DNA of 64,000 nt from UBA2357 sp046295975 (GCA_046295975.1 JBKBMG010000005.1:1-64000), one strand, 5' to 3'; shown: positions 18,144 to 28,169, numbered from the stretch's first letter. Notes: generated by a model from the letters alone, not told the origin. Numbers and translations: made by a program.

Positions 18144-18611
18144 TCACTGGAGCGTCGGTATATCCTCGTCGTCCTCGTCGGCCAGCAATTCGTCGAGAAT
18201 CAAGGTGTCCAGCGGGCGATCCTGCTGCCAAAGAACCATCAGAACGATGACCTTGAAGCGGTGCAGGTTCAGGTGCGAGGCGGTCAGTGCCATCGCCCGT
18301 TCCACGATCAGCTCGCGGGTGATTGGTTCGAGCACGCCGGCGCTTTCCAGAAAGGCCAGGAAGCCCCGGCATTCGGCGTTGAGCTGGACTTCCTCCTCGG
18401 GCGCATAGAGGCGGATCGCGCCCGTGCTCGGCGCGGCAACGACCGATACGGCTACCGAGGTATCACGCAATCCGGACAGCCACTCGAGCGCCTCGGAGAT
18501 TTCCTCGTCCTCGAAGCCCGCCGCGGACAACTTGCGTGCGAGCTGATCCGATTCGGGGCAGGCCCCGGCGTGGACGTAGTTCTCGAACAGATACACAAGA
18601 ATATCGAACAT
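18144..18611 (-). CDS. smg: Smg family protein (DUF494)
   Basis: This 155-residue soluble, acidic, alpha-helical protein starts MFDILVYLFENYVHAG and ends EDDEDIPTLQ. Smg is a conserved proteobacterial protein of unknown function, nearly always found beside dprA, def, fmt and topA/topB, as here. It starts 17 bases after the dprA stop on the same strand, so it is probably in the dprA operon. Confidence 0.88.
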   Translation of the reverse strand: MFDILVYLFENYVHAGACPESDQLARKLSAAGFEDEEISEALEWLSGLRDTSVAVSVVAAPSTGAIRLYAPEEEVQLNAECRGFLAFLESAGVLEPITRELIVERAMALTASHLNLHRFKVIVLMVLWQQDRPLDTLILDELLADEDDEDIPTLQ

Positions 18612-18628
18612 GGCGGAAAGGCAGGGCT

Positions 18629-19795
18629 TTAAAGGCGTTGGAAGCGGCCGCCGGGCAGTTTTCCTATGCGGCCATCGAGCTCCAATGGCAGCAGGATGGC
18701 GTAGAGTGCATCCAGCGTCAAGCCGGAACGGGCCGCCAGCGTGTCGATATCGACCGGATCGTGACCCATTGCCGCAAGCAGTCGTGCGGTGTCGTCGTCC
18801 CCCTCGTCTTCCTTTACAGAGCCGCTGGCATCCGCCGGATCGAACAGCGCTGGCGTAGTCGCCGCCGTGGGCGCGGTGCGGCGGCGCGTGCCCCCGCCCG
18901 TACGGGCCGGCGCGGGGGCGGGGGCAGGCAGGCCGAGTTCCTCTAGCACGTCCTGGGCGGTTTCGACCAGTTTCGCTCCCTCTCGGATCAAGCGATGGCA
19001 GCCACGCGAGAGGGGGGAGTGGATGGAGCCGGGAATCGCGAACACCTCGCGCCCGTACTCGCCGGCGAGTCGGGCGGTGATCAGCGATCCGCTGCCGACG
19101 GCCGCTTCCACGACCAGCACCCCACGCGCCAGCCCGGCGAGGATACGGTTGCGGCGCGGGAAGTGGTGCGGCAGGGGCGGCGTACCGAGGGGGAACTCGC
19201 TGATGATCGCGCCCCGTTCGGCGATACGGTGGGCGAGGTCGCGGTTGCGTGCGGGATAGACGCGGTCCGCGCCGGTGCCGACCACCGCGATGGTGTGTCC
19301 GGCGGCGCTCGCGAGTGCACCCTGGTGTGCGGCGGTGTCGATGCCGAGTGCCAGCCCGCTCACGATGCCGAGCGCAGCGTCGGCCAGCGCTTGGGCGAAT
19401 GCCTGCGCGTTGGCCGTGCCCTGCGGTGTGGCCGAGCGTGCGCCGACGACGGCGACGCCCGGCGCTTGCAACAACTCGGGCTGGCCGATCACGTACAGCA
19501 GCGTCGGTGGGTCGGGCGTGTCGAGCAGGGCGCGGGGATACTCGTGGTCGGCGAGGGTGAGGATGTAATGGTCTGGCGCCTCGGCCCAGGCCAACGCGGT
19601 GTCGATCGCGGCAAGGTCGGGGGGTGCCAGCACCGTGCGTGCGAGCTCGGGTCCGAGCACCGGTACGAGTGAAGCGTGCGAGGCCGAGAATACGTGCTCG
19701 GGAAGGCCGAAGGCGGCGAGCAGGTTGCGCTGGGCGGCCGGGCCGAGTCCGGGGGTCAGGGTGAGTCGCAACCAGGCCGTCAGGCTTGCGCTCAT
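18629..19795 (-). CDS. dprA: DNA processing protein DprA (Smf)
   Basis: This 388-residue protein has an N-terminal SAM-like region and a Rossmann-like ssDNA-binding core with VAVVGARSATPQGTANA and GIVSGLALGIDTAAHQGAL. A C-terminal winged-helix domain (about 325-388) follows a Pro/Ala/Arg-rich linker. DprA loads RecA onto incoming ssDNA in natural transformation. The start at MSASLTAWLRL was chosen because the frame upstream passes through the scaffold gap and low-complexity sequence. Confidence 0.93.
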   Translation of the reverse strand: MSASLTAWLRLTLTPGLGPAAQRNLLAAFGLPEHVFSASHASLVPVLGPELARTVLAPPDLAAIDTALAWAEAPDHYILTLADHEYPRALLDTPDPPTLLYVIGQPELLQAPGVAVVGARSATPQGTANAQAFAQALADAALGIVSGLALGIDTAAHQGALASAAGHTIAVVGTGADRVYPARNRDLAHRIAERGAIISEFPLGTPPLPHHFPRRNRILAGLARGVLVVEAAVGSGSLITARLAGEYGREVFAIPGSIHSPLSRGCHRLIREGAKLVETAQDVLEELGLPAPAPAPARTGGGTRRRTAPTAATTPALFDPADASGSVKEDEGDDDTARLLAAMGHDPVDIDTLAARSGLTLDALYAILLPLELDGRIGKLPGGRFQRL

Positions 19796-20001
19796 GTGGG
19801 AACGAACAAAGATGGGTGGGCTTGGGAGGGTAGGCGGGCGGTGTCCAGCCGGGGCAGTGGGGGCGCTGTGGACCGCGTCACGGCGGGGGGGAGGGCCCCC
19901 GCCGGCGCCGGGGGGTGGCATGGCCCACAGGACCGCCCCCAAACCCCACGCCGCGCGCGCCAACAAAGCCCGGCGGCGGCGCGCCCCGGGGGAATGAGGA
20001 G

Positions 20002-20011
20002 NNNNNNNNNN
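20002..20011. other. Scaffold gap (10 N)
   Basis: Ten N bases lie between dprA and the LysM gene. The left flank from 19876 is G/C-homopolymer-rich. Its first bases repeat the sequence right of the gap (13 identical bases from 19876 and from 20012, then decaying similarity). This 270-bp intergenic stretch therefore cannot be trusted for regulatory sites or length. A CGGCGGG/CCCGCCG hairpin at about 20018-20038 may be the end of the LysM transcript. Confidence 0.85.
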
Positions 20012-20064
20012 CGTCACGGCGGGGCGGATGCCCGCCGCGGCCGCGGTCTTTGAGGTCGCGCGAA

Positions 20065-21096
20065 TCAGGGGGTGCGGACTGCGTCGCCGACCGTGACCTG
20101 GCCGTCGGTGTCCATCACCAGCGCGTAGGACAGGCGGTCGAACACGCGGAACACGAAGACCACGCCATAGCGCTTCTCCGGAAGTTCGAACGATTCGTTG
20201 CGACCGGTGTTGGGATCGCGGAAGCTCACCTTGCCGCGATCGCGGTGCAGGGCGAGCACATGGCCTTGCTCGATGCCGTCGTAGGTGCCGACGTTGAGCG
20301 TGATCACGCTGTGCCGGCCGGTTTCGATCACACCGCGATAGATCTCGAGGATGCGACCCTCGATCTCGCTTTCCGGGGCGTGCGGCATGTAGGCGAACAC
20401 CGTCGGCGTGTCGCTCTGAACCAGACGGTCGCCCGGCCCGATTTCCTCGACTGCGCTGAGAATGTGCAGGGTCGCCACGTCGCCGTGCTCGACCACACGG
20501 GCACTGCCGAGGTACTGCGCCTCGTAGCCCAGTACCTCACCGGTGGCGGGGTCCTTGATCTCGCGCGCGGGGCGGAAGATCTGCCAGTTGGGATTGCCGG
20601 GCTGGATGTCCTTGGCGAACACGGTGTCGCCGTTGCCGAGATAGACTCGGCTGGTCTCGGTCGCGATGATCGTCGCCGCGTCCGACAGGCGGGCGTCATC
20701 CACCACCAGCGGGCGGGTGAGGAAGGGGTCGATGATATGTACCGGGATGCTGGGCAGCGCGCTGTCCAGCGGTTCGTGATAGACCGTGGGTGACAGGCGG
20801 TCCTCGCCGACCCGCTGGCCGATGGACAGCCATGGGCCGCTACGGTCCAGCATGATCACCTGGCCGGGGTAGATGAGGTGCGGATTGCGGATCTGCTCGC
20901 GGTTCATGCGCCACACCTCGGGCCACCGCCAGGGTTGCTTGAGGAAGCGTCCCGAGATACCCCACAAGGTGTCGCCCTTGACTACGGTATAGGTGTCGGG
21001 CGCGTCGTCGGCGATCTCGACACTCGACTGGGCAAGTGCCGGAGCGGCGATCAGGGCCGCGAAAGACAGGATCAGAGGGAATATAATGCGGTTCAT
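20065..21096 (-). CDS. LysM peptidoglycan-binding exported protein
   Basis: This 343-residue protein has a Sec signal (MNRIIFPLILSFAALIAAPA, cleavage after ALAQS) and one LysM domain at about 40-90 (YTVVKGDTLWGISGRFLKQP to NPHLIYPGQVIML). A long beta-rich C-terminal region of about 240 residues has no recognised motif. LysM binds glycan chains in the cell wall. This protein is the usual divergent neighbour of def in betaproteobacteria. The ATG at 21096 has GGAAGCGAG upstream. Confidence 0.88.
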   Translation of the reverse strand: MNRIIFPLILSFAALIAAPALAQSSVEIADDAPDTYTVVKGDTLWGISGRFLKQPWRWPEVWRMNREQIRNPHLIYPGQVIMLDRSGPWLSIGQRVGEDRLSPTVYHEPLDSALPSIPVHIIDPFLTRPLVVDDARLSDAATIIATETSRVYLGNGDTVFAKDIQPGNPNWQIFRPAREIKDPATGEVLGYEAQYLGSARVVEHGDVATLHILSAVEEIGPGDRLVQSDTPTVFAYMPHAPESEIEGRILEIYRGVIETGRHSVITLNVGTYDGIEQGHVLALHRDRGKVSFRDPNTGRNESFELPEKRYGVVFVFRVFDRLSYALVMDTDGQVTVGDAVRTP

Positions 21097-21273
21097 TGCT
21101 CGCTTCCGATGGGAGCCGCTTATCATCCCGAGGCCGGAACGCCTGCGCCCGGCAAAGGGTCCAAAGTGCAGTCAAAAAATGGCGACACCGTTCATCGCAG
21201 TGTACATGATGACGGCGAACATGCCAAAACACTTTAAATTCTGCACGTAATGAACTAACACGGCAAGCTTTCT

Positions 21274-21777
21274 ATGGCGCTTCTACCCATTCTCCGCTAC
21301 CCCGACCCCCGTCTGCACACCCGTGCCACCCCCGTCGATGAAGTTGACGATGTCATTCGCACGCTGGTCGCCGACATGGCCGAAACCATGTACGAAGCCC
21401 CTGGCATCGGGCTCGCAGCGACTCAGGTGAACGTGCACAAGCGGGTGGTGGTGATTGACATCACCGAGGACAAGTCCGGCCTGATGGCCTTCATCAACCC
21501 CGAGATCGTGGAGCGTCGGGGCGAACAGGTGTGCGAGGAAGGGTGCCTGTCGGTACCCGGCATCTACGAGAAGGTCAGCCGCTCGGAGTGGGTGAAGCTG
21601 CGGGCGCTGGATACGCAGGGCAGGCCATTCGAACTCGAGACCGACGGCTTGCTGGCGGTCTGCGTGCAGCACGAGATCGATCATCTGGACGGCAAGGTGT
21701 TCGTCGAATACCTGTCGCAGCTCAAGCTCAACCGCATCAAGACCAAGCTCGCCAAGCAGGCGCGCATCACCGCCTGA
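21274..21777 (+). CDS. def: Peptide deformylase
   Basis: This 167-residue metalloenzyme removes the N-formyl group from nascent proteins. All three motifs are present: GIGLAATQV (45-53), EGCLSVPG with metal-ligand Cys91, and HEIDHLDG with His133, Glu134 and His137. The stop overlaps the fmt start as TGATG, so the two are translationally coupled. Confidence 0.97.
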   Translation: MALLPILRYPDPRLHTRATPVDEVDDVIRTLVADMAETMYEAPGIGLAATQVNVHKRVVVIDITEDKSGLMAFINPEIVERRGEQVCEEGCLSVPGIYEKVSRSEWVKLRALDTQGRPFELETDGLLAVCVQHEIDHLDGKVFVEYLSQLKLNRIKTKLAKQARITA

Positions 21778-22730
21778 TGGCCGCCTTGCGAGTCGCGTTT
21801 GCGGGCACGCCGGAATTCGCCGCGACGGCGCTCGAAGCCATCATCGCTGCGGGTTTCGACGTGCCGCTGGTGCTGACCCAGCCGGACCGCCCCGCCGGCC
21901 GTGGCATGAAGCTCATGCCCAGCCCCGTCAAGCGTGCGGCGCTGGCCCATGGCATCGTGGTCGATCAGCCCGAGCGACTGCGCAGTGAGGCGCAACATGC
22001 CGCGCTTGCCGCCGCGGCGCCGGACGTGCTGGTGGTGGCGGCCTACGGGCTGCTGCTGCCGGCGGCAGTGCTCGACTTGCCACGCCTCGGTTGCATCAAC
22101 ATCCACGCCTCGCTGTTGCCGCGCTGGCGCGGTGCAGCACCGATTCACCGTGCGATCGAGGCGGGTGATGCCGAGACCGGCATCACCATCATGCAGATGG
22201 ACGAGGGGCTCGATACCGGTGCGATGCTGCTGCGCCGGGCTGTGCCCATTCTTCCAGACGATACCACCGGCAGCTTGCACGACCGACTTGCGGCGTTGGG
22301 CGCCGGGATGGCGATCGAGGCCTTGCGCAAGCTGCCTGCCGGCGAACTGGCGGCGACGCCGCAGCCTGAGGCGGGCGTGACCTATGCGGCCAAGATCGGC
22401 AGGGCCGAGGCGGTGGTCGATTGGCGTCGTCCGGCCGACGAGATCGCGCGGCGGGTGCGTGCCTTTGATCCGTTTCCGGGTGCTGCTGCGCACCTGCGCG
22501 ACACGCCGGTGAAAATCTGGAAGGCCAGCGTGGTGGCCGCCGGGGGCCGGCCGGGCGAGGTGCTTGCGGTGGCGGACGACGGTGTGGTGGTTGCCTGCGG
22601 CGAGCAGGCGTTGAAGCTCGAAACACTGCAGAAACCGGGTAGCCGCAGAATGGCCGCGGGGGAATTCCTGCGTGGCTTCGTGGTCAATGTCGGCGATTGT
22701 TTCGCGCTGGCCGTGGATGAGCCGACCTGA
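21777..22730 (+). CDS. fmt: Methionyl-tRNA formyltransferase
   Basis: This 317-residue enzyme formylates initiator Met-tRNA. It has the formyl-transferase Rossmann domain (LRVAFAGTPEFAATAL) with the folate-site signature region (INIHASLLPRWRGAAPIHRAI) and an OB-like C-terminal tRNA-binding domain. It shares one base with the def stop. The pair is the classic def-fmt operon, which here probably continues into htpX. Confidence 0.97.
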   Translation: MAALRVAFAGTPEFAATALEAIIAAGFDVPLVLTQPDRPAGRGMKLMPSPVKRAALAHGIVVDQPERLRSEAQHAALAAAAPDVLVVAAYGLLLPAAVLDLPRLGCINIHASLLPRWRGAAPIHRAIEAGDAETGITIMQMDEGLDTGAMLLRRAVPILPDDTTGSLHDRLAALGAGMAIEALRKLPAGELAATPQPEAGVTYAAKIGRAEAVVDWRRPADEIARRVRAFDPFPGAAAHLRDTPVKIWKASVVAAGGRPGEVLAVADDGVVVACGEQALKLETLQKPGSRRMAAGEFLRGFVVNVGDCFALAVDEPT

Positions 22731-22888
22731 ACTCAAGGCTTGCCGGCCGGCACATTGAAAATCGCGGCGGGCGTCCCCAGATGCGTGTCTGAAACAGCGG
22801 CGGCGCTGGCCTGTTGCGGTTGCCGGCACCGGCATCTCTGCGGGTCGGCCAGTTGGCCCCTGCGCAAACTCCACGGATAGACAGGACA

Positions 22889-23728
22889 ATGTTCGGAAAC
22901 TGGCTTAAGACTTCGATACTCATGGCGGGCATCGTCGCGCTGTTCGGTGCGGTGGGTGCGATGATCGGCGGGCGCGAGGGGATGCTGCTCGCGCTCGTGT
23001 TCGGTGGCGCGATGAACGTGTGGGCCTACTGGTTCTCGGACAAGATGGTGCTCAAGATGTACAACGCGCGCCAGGTGGACGAGACCAATTCGCCCTATCT
23101 GTACAACATGGTGCGCGAACTCGCGCAGCGTGCCAACCTGCCGATGCCCAAGGTGTACATCATCGACGAGGCCCAGCCCAACGCCTTCGCGACCGGCCGC
23201 AATCCGGACAACGCGGCGGTGGCGGCCACCACCGGTATCATGCGGATGCTGTCGGAGCGCGAGTTGCGCGGGGTGATGGCGCATGAACTGGCGCATGTGA
23301 AGAACCGCGACATCCTGATCTCGACAATGTCGGCGACGGTGGCTGGGGCGATCTCCATGCTCGCCCAGTTCGGCATGTTCTTCGGCGGGCGGGGCGAAAA
23401 CCGGCCTCACCCGGCCCTGCAGATCCTGGTCATGATTCTCGCCCCGATGGCGGCGATGATCATCCAGATGGCGATTTCGCGCACCCGCGAGTTTGGTGCC
23501 GACCGCGGCGGTGCCGAAATCTCCGGTGACCCCGAGGCGCTGGCCAGCGCCCTGGCCAAGATCGAGGCCTACGCCAAGGGCATTCCGATGCAGGCCGCCG
23601 AACAGCACCCGGAAACCGCACAGATGATGATCATGAATCCGCTGTCCGGCGGGGGACTGCGCGGGCTGTTTTCCACCCATCCCTCGACGCAGGAGCGCAT
23701 CGCGCGGCTGCGCGCGATGGTTCGTTGA
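22889..23728 (+). CDS. htpX: Membrane zinc metalloprotease HtpX
   Basis: This 279-residue M48 protease has two N-terminal membrane helices (about 7-27, 31-50) and the zinc motif HELAH at 132-136 (E133 catalytic). A further hydrophobic pair lies at 150-200, and a downstream Glu ligand lies in TREFGADRGGAE. It degrades misfolded inner-membrane proteins alongside FtsH. The start at ATG 22889 gives the canonical MFGNWLKTSIL opening. Confidence 0.95.
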   Translation: MFGNWLKTSILMAGIVALFGAVGAMIGGREGMLLALVFGGAMNVWAYWFSDKMVLKMYNARQVDETNSPYLYNMVRELAQRANLPMPKVYIIDEAQPNAFATGRNPDNAAVAATTGIMRMLSERELRGVMAHELAHVKNRDILISTMSATVAGAISMLAQFGMFFGGRGENRPHPALQILVMILAPMAAMIIQMAISRTREFGADRGGAEISGDPEALASALAKIEAYAKGIPMQAAEQHPETAQMMIMNPLSGGGLRGLFSTHPSTQERIARLRAMVR

Positions 23729-23738
23729 GCCGGTCTGC

Positions 23739-25838
23739 GTGCGGGCGCTCGCCTCCGGGCTGATCGCCCGCTTCCGGCGTTCGGTCCGCCTCAAGCTGCT
23801 CGCCCTGGTGCTGGCCCCGCTGCTGGTGGGGGTGCCGCTGCTGCTGGTGCTGGTATGGACCTGGGGCAACCAGGCCTATGAGCGCCTGCTCACCTTCAAG
23901 GTCAGTTCCGATCTGGTCACGGCCCACGAGTATTTCGACCGCGTACGCCTGGGTGTTGGTCGTGACGTCGCCGCCTTGGCCGACTCGCATGCGCTGGTCG
24001 CGCGCTTGAGCGAGATCGGCAGTTCCGACCCCGCTTCCGATCCCGGATTCTCGACCCTGCTGGCCGATCTGGCGGGACGCCACGGCCTCGACCACCTGCT
24101 GTTCCTGGATCTCGACGGCAACGTACGCGGCGCGGCGCATGTCGACGCCCGCCGCGACAACCGCGCCATGTGGCCGGTGGTGGCGGCCGCGCTGGGCGGC
24201 TCGGCGCTGACTACGGTGGAGCGGTTCGAACCCGGAGCGCTGGATGCGGTGGCGCCCGGGTTGAGCTTTCGTGCGCGCCAACCATTGGTGCCGACCGTGG
24301 CGGCCGCGCCGGATTCGCGCGTGGCGGAGGAACGCGGCATGGTCATCCATTCGGCCGCGCCGGTGCTCGACGCGGCCGGAACGCAGGTGGGGGTGCTGGA
24401 GGGCGGCATGTTGCTCAATGGCAATCTCGACCTGGTCGACCGCATCAATGCCATCGTCTATCGCCAGGGGTCGTTGCCGCTGGGCAGTCAGGGCACGGCG
24501 ACGCTGTTTCTTGGCGACGCCCGCATCGCCACCAATGTGCGCCTGTTCGAGGGGGAGCGCGCCCTCGGTACGCGGGTGTCGCAGGCGGTGCGGGACCATG
24601 TGCTGGGCCGAGGCGAGATCTGGCTCGGCACCGCCTTCGTGGTGAACGACGACTATGTGTCCGGCTACGAGCCGGTGATCGACGGTCGTGGCGAGCGCAT
24701 CGGCATGCTCTACGTCGGTTTTCTCGAGGCGCCATTGCGCGATGCCCTGCATTTGGCGATGGGGGCGCTGTTCCTGTTGTTCATCGCGATCAGTGCCGCC
24801 GGCACCTTGCTCAGCCTGCGCTGGGCGCGCAGCGTGTTTCAGCCGATCGAACGCATGAACCGGGTGATGCAACGCGTCGAGCGCGGCGATGTGCATGCGC
24901 GGGTCGGCGCCATGGCCAGCCAGGATGAGCTCGGCCGGCTGGCGGTGGAGTTCGATCATCTGCTGGACACGCTCCAGGCCAAGCGTGAGGAGCTGCAGCG
25001 CTGGGCCGACGAGTTGGACCGCAAGGTGGCCGAACGTACCGCCGAACTGCGCGAGGCCAACGAGACCCTGCGGCGTGCCCAACAGCAGCTGGTGATGAGC
25101 GAGAAGCTCGCCGCGATCGGTGAGCTGACCGCCGGTGTGGCGCACGAGGTGAATAACCCGGTAGCGGTCATACAGGGCAACCTGGACGTGTTGCGCGACG
25201 TGCTGGGGGCGGCGGCGGCACCGGTGCGCGACGAGATCCGCTTGATCCACCAGCAGGTTGATCGCATCCGCCTGATCGTCACCAAACTGCTTCAGTTCGC
25301 CCGTCCGGGCGATTTCGCGGGATATACCGAGGCGGTGGACCTCGACCCGCTGGTGCAGGACTGTCTGGTCCTGACCCGTCACAACCTCGACAAGAGTGCG
25401 ATCGCAGTGGATCTGCGGCTCGTCGCTCATGGGGCGGTGGAGATCAATCGTGGCGAGTTGCAGCAGGTACTGATCAATCTCATCGTGAATGCCGTCCAGG
25501 CCATGCGCGAGGGGGGCACGCTGACCCTTGCCAGCGAGGACTGGCTGGACGAGGCGGGCGCCTGCGTCGGCGTGGTGCTGCGGGTCGGGGATACCGGGCA
25601 TGGCATCGACCCCGAGCATCTCGCCAACATCTTCGATCCGTTCTTCACCACCAAGAAGGAAAGCGGTACCGGCCTTGGTCTGTCGGTCACCCATGCCATC
25701 GTCGAGCGCTACGGTGGGCGGATCACGGTCAGCAGCACACCCGGGGTCGGAACCGAGTTCCAGGTCTGGTTGCGGCGCGAGGCGGTGTTCCAGAGCGGCC
25801 CCGAGGCGCCCGGCTTCATGCGGCGCTGGCGCGGATGA
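23739..25838 (+). CDS. Membrane sensor histidine kinase with Cache-type sensor and HAMP
   Basis: This 699-residue kinase has an N-terminal membrane helix (about 18-38) and a periplasmic Cache-like sensor of about 300 residues. A second helix (ALFLLFIAISAAGTLLSL, about 345) is followed by HAMP, a coiled coil (390-455), HisKA with phospho-acceptor His469 (GVAHEVNNP), and an HATPase domain (DTGHGIDPEHL, GTGLGLSVTHAIV). Translation starts at GTG 23739, 10 bases after htpX. The sigma-54 response regulator that follows is its likely partner. Its place after htpX recalls NtrY/NtrX, but the Cache sensor and the lack of PAS make it a different pair. The signal is unknown. Confidence 0.9.
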   Translation: MRALASGLIARFRRSVRLKLLALVLAPLLVGVPLLLVLVWTWGNQAYERLLTFKVSSDLVTAHEYFDRVRLGVGRDVAALADSHALVARLSEIGSSDPASDPGFSTLLADLAGRHGLDHLLFLDLDGNVRGAAHVDARRDNRAMWPVVAAALGGSALTTVERFEPGALDAVAPGLSFRARQPLVPTVAAAPDSRVAEERGMVIHSAAPVLDAAGTQVGVLEGGMLLNGNLDLVDRINAIVYRQGSLPLGSQGTATLFLGDARIATNVRLFEGERALGTRVSQAVRDHVLGRGEIWLGTAFVVNDDYVSGYEPVIDGRGERIGMLYVGFLEAPLRDALHLAMGALFLLFIAISAAGTLLSLRWARSVFQPIERMNRVMQRVERGDVHARVGAMASQDELGRLAVEFDHLLDTLQAKREELQRWADELDRKVAERTAELREANETLRRAQQQLVMSEKLAAIGELTAGVAHEVNNPVAVIQGNLDVLRDVLGAAAAPVRDEIRLIHQQVDRIRLIVTKLLQFARPGDFAGYTEAVDLDPLVQDCLVLTRHNLDKSAIAVDLRLVAHGAVEINRGELQQVLINLIVNAVQAMREGGTLTLASEDWLDEAGACVGVVLRVGDTGHGIDPEHLANIFDPFFTTKKESGTGLGLSVTHAIVERYGGRITVSSTPGVGTEFQVWLRREAVFQSGPEAPGFMRRWRG

Positions 25839-25996
25839 GGCCGCTCAGCGTGCGCTGGTTCTCGCCGCCGCAGTCGGCGGTCGGCTATGATCCCGGTGCG
25901 CGGTGGCGAGGGGAACCCCGGCCGGCCGCAACGGACTATGCAGTTACGTGGCCGGTCTGCCGCAGCCGCGACTGGCCAACCCCGCAGGAGAAGTGA

Positions 25997-27448
25997 ATGC
26001 AGCACGCTGAGGTGGTGCGGGGCGACCGCGCCGCACCGGACGAACCCACGGCAATCGAACTGGCCTGGCCCGAGCAGGCCATTCTGGTTGTGGACGACGA
26101 AGAAGGCATGCGCAGTTTTCTGGAGCGGGCGCTGCGTCCGCGCTGCGCATGGGTGGAGACGGCGGCCGACGTCGAGCAGGCGCGCCTGCTCATGGAACGC
26201 CGCCACTTCGATCTGATCGTGCTCGACATCGCCTTGCCCGGAAAATCCGGCCTTGCCTGGTTGCACGAGTTGCGCGAGCAAGGTGTGGGCACCGATGTGG
26301 TGTTGATCACCGCCTTTGCCGACCTGGAGAGCGCGATCGACGCGTTGCGGGCCGGTGCCGCTGACTTCATCCTCAAACCCTTCCGCTGCGACCAGATCCT
26401 GAACGCGATCAAGAACTGCTTCCAGCGGGCGACGCTGGCTCGGGAGAACTATGTGTTGCGGCGCGAGTTGTCGGTGCGCGGCTCCGAGGCGACCGGGCTG
26501 GTGGGTGACTCGGAGGCGATGAACCACCTGCGCGCGGTGCTGCAGCGCGTTGCGCCTACGCCCAGCACGGTGTTGTTGCAAGGCGAATCCGGTACCGGCA
26601 AGGAAGTGGTCGCCCGTGCACTGCACGACATGAGCCCGCGGCGCGAGCGCAGCTTCGTGCCGGTGAACTGTGCGGCGATACCGTCGGAACTGATCGAAAG
26701 CGAGTTGTTCGGCCACGTCAAGGGCGCATTCACCGGCGCTGCCGGCAACCGCAACGGCTTGTTCTACTACGCCAATGGTGGCACCTTGTTCCTCGACGAG
26801 ATCAGCGAGTTGCCGCTTGCGATGCAAAGCCGCCTGCTGCGGGTGCTGGAAGAACGACGCATCCGCCCGGTGGGTTCGGAGCGCGAGATTCCGGTGGATG
26901 TTCGGGTGGTGGCGGCGTCCAACCGCGATCTCGAGGCGGCACTACGGGCAGGCGGTTTTCGCGAGGACTTGTACTACCGGCTGGCGGTGGTGGATCTGGC
27001 CGTCCCGCCGCTGCGCGCGCGTCTGGACGACATTCCCGAGTTGCTGGCGCATTTCGTGGCGTTGCTGTCGCAGCGACTGGGTGTGGCGCCGCTGGTGGCT
27101 GGCGAGGCGGTGGTCGCTGCCTTGCGCGGCTATCATTGGCCAGGCAATGTGCGCGAACTGCGCAATTTCGTCGAACGCTCGCTGATTCTGGGCAGCTTCG
27201 CCCTCGACGGGCTGTGCGGCCCGACGCTGGCGGGTCCCGCGGAACGGACGGATGTTCCGGAGTTCTCGCTGGAGGAGGTCGAACGGCGCCATATTCTCGC
27301 AGCGCTCGATGCCTGCGCCGGCAACAGGAACGAGGCGGCGCGCCGGCTCGGGGTGTCGCGCAAGACGCTGGACCGCAAGTGCAGTGAGTTGGGCAAGTTG
27401 GGCGAGCTGGGCGCGGATGCCGCCTCGGGCGAGCGGATGGCGCGCTGA
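25997..27448 (+). CDS. Sigma-54-dependent NtrC-family response regulator
   Basis: This 483-residue protein has a receiver domain with Asp77 (FDLIVLDIALPG). The AAA+ domain has Walker A GESGTGKE and the sigma-54 contact loop GAFTGA, and the C-terminal Fis-type HTH is NRNEAARRLGVSRKTLDRK. It would activate sigma-54 promoters when phosphorylated by the kinase 158 bases upstream. A CAGGAGAAG Shine-Dalgarno precedes ATG 25997. Its targets are not evident. Confidence 0.93.
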   Translation: MQHAEVVRGDRAAPDEPTAIELAWPEQAILVVDDEEGMRSFLERALRPRCAWVETAADVEQARLLMERRHFDLIVLDIALPGKSGLAWLHELREQGVGTDVVLITAFADLESAIDALRAGAADFILKPFRCDQILNAIKNCFQRATLARENYVLRRELSVRGSEATGLVGDSEAMNHLRAVLQRVAPTPSTVLLQGESGTGKEVVARALHDMSPRRERSFVPVNCAAIPSELIESELFGHVKGAFTGAAGNRNGLFYYANGGTLFLDEISELPLAMQSRLLRVLEERRIRPVGSEREIPVDVRVVAASNRDLEAALRAGGFREDLYYRLAVVDLAVPPLRARLDDIPELLAHFVALLSQRLGVAPLVAGEAVVAALRGYHWPGNVRELRNFVERSLILGSFALDGLCGPTLAGPAERTDVPEFSLEEVERRHILAALDACAGNRNEAARRLGVSRKTLDRKCSELGKLGELGADAASGERMAR

Positions 27449-27644
27449 GCAGAGCCGGGCGGGCGACGAGAAGCGCGCGTTGCTCGCAGGCATTGCGACG
27501 GGTGGTGTCCAGCGCCGGACCCGTTTGTCAGGTGGGGGCGCGCAGGATGGACATGACTTGGACAGGCGGGCGGTGGGCGTGTGAATGACGTAGAAAGTCG
27601 TTACGCGCGGAAGATTCGTTGAAAGAGCGCTCAGGAGTGTTTCG

Positions 27645-28169
27645 ATGAAGGTGATCGGGTTTGCCGGCTGGTCCGGTAGTGGCAAGACCACGCTGGTCGA
27701 GCAGGTAGTCCGCGCCCTGGTGGCGCGGGGGCTGACGGTGTCGCTGATCAAGCACGCCCATCACAGCTTCGACATCGATCATAGTGGCAAGGACTCGTGG
27801 CGCCACCGCCAGGCGGGGTGCCGCGAGGTGGTGGTGAGTTCGCGCAACCGCTGGTCGCTCATCCACGAACTGCGCGATGAGGCCGAGGCCTCGCTGGATG
27901 AATTGCTGTCGCACCTGTCGCCCTGTGACATCGCGCTGGTGGAGGGCTTCAAGCGTGCCCCGATCGCCAAGATCGAAGTGCATCGCGAGGCGGCCAGCGA
28001 GTCGCTGTTGTTCCCCGCCGACCCGCATATCGTCGCGGTTGCCACCGATGCGACCGGGCTGGATACCGGCGGATTGCCGCGCCTCGACATCAACCGGCCG
28101 GAAGAGGTGGCGGATTTCGTGGTCGCACACTGCTTCGGCGAATTGTCGCTGGCCACCCACGCACAGTGA
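27645..28169 (+). CDS. mobB: Molybdopterin-guanine dinucleotide biosynthesis protein MobB
   Basis: This 174-residue P-loop GTPase has Walker A GWSGSGKTTL at about 6-15 and the MobB motif KHAHHSFDID. It assists MobA in attaching GMP to molybdopterin. Its product, bis-MGD, is the cofactor of the formate dehydrogenase encoded 9 kb away. An AGGAG lies 7 bases before ATG. Confidence 0.93.
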   Translation: MKVIGFAGWSGSGKTTLVEQVVRALVARGLTVSLIKHAHHSFDIDHSGKDSWRHRQAGCREVVVSSRNRWSLIHELRDEAEASLDELLSHLSPCDIALVEGFKRAPIAKIEVHREAASESLLFPADPHIVAVATDATGLDTGGLPRLDINRPEEVADFVVAHCFGELSLATHAQ

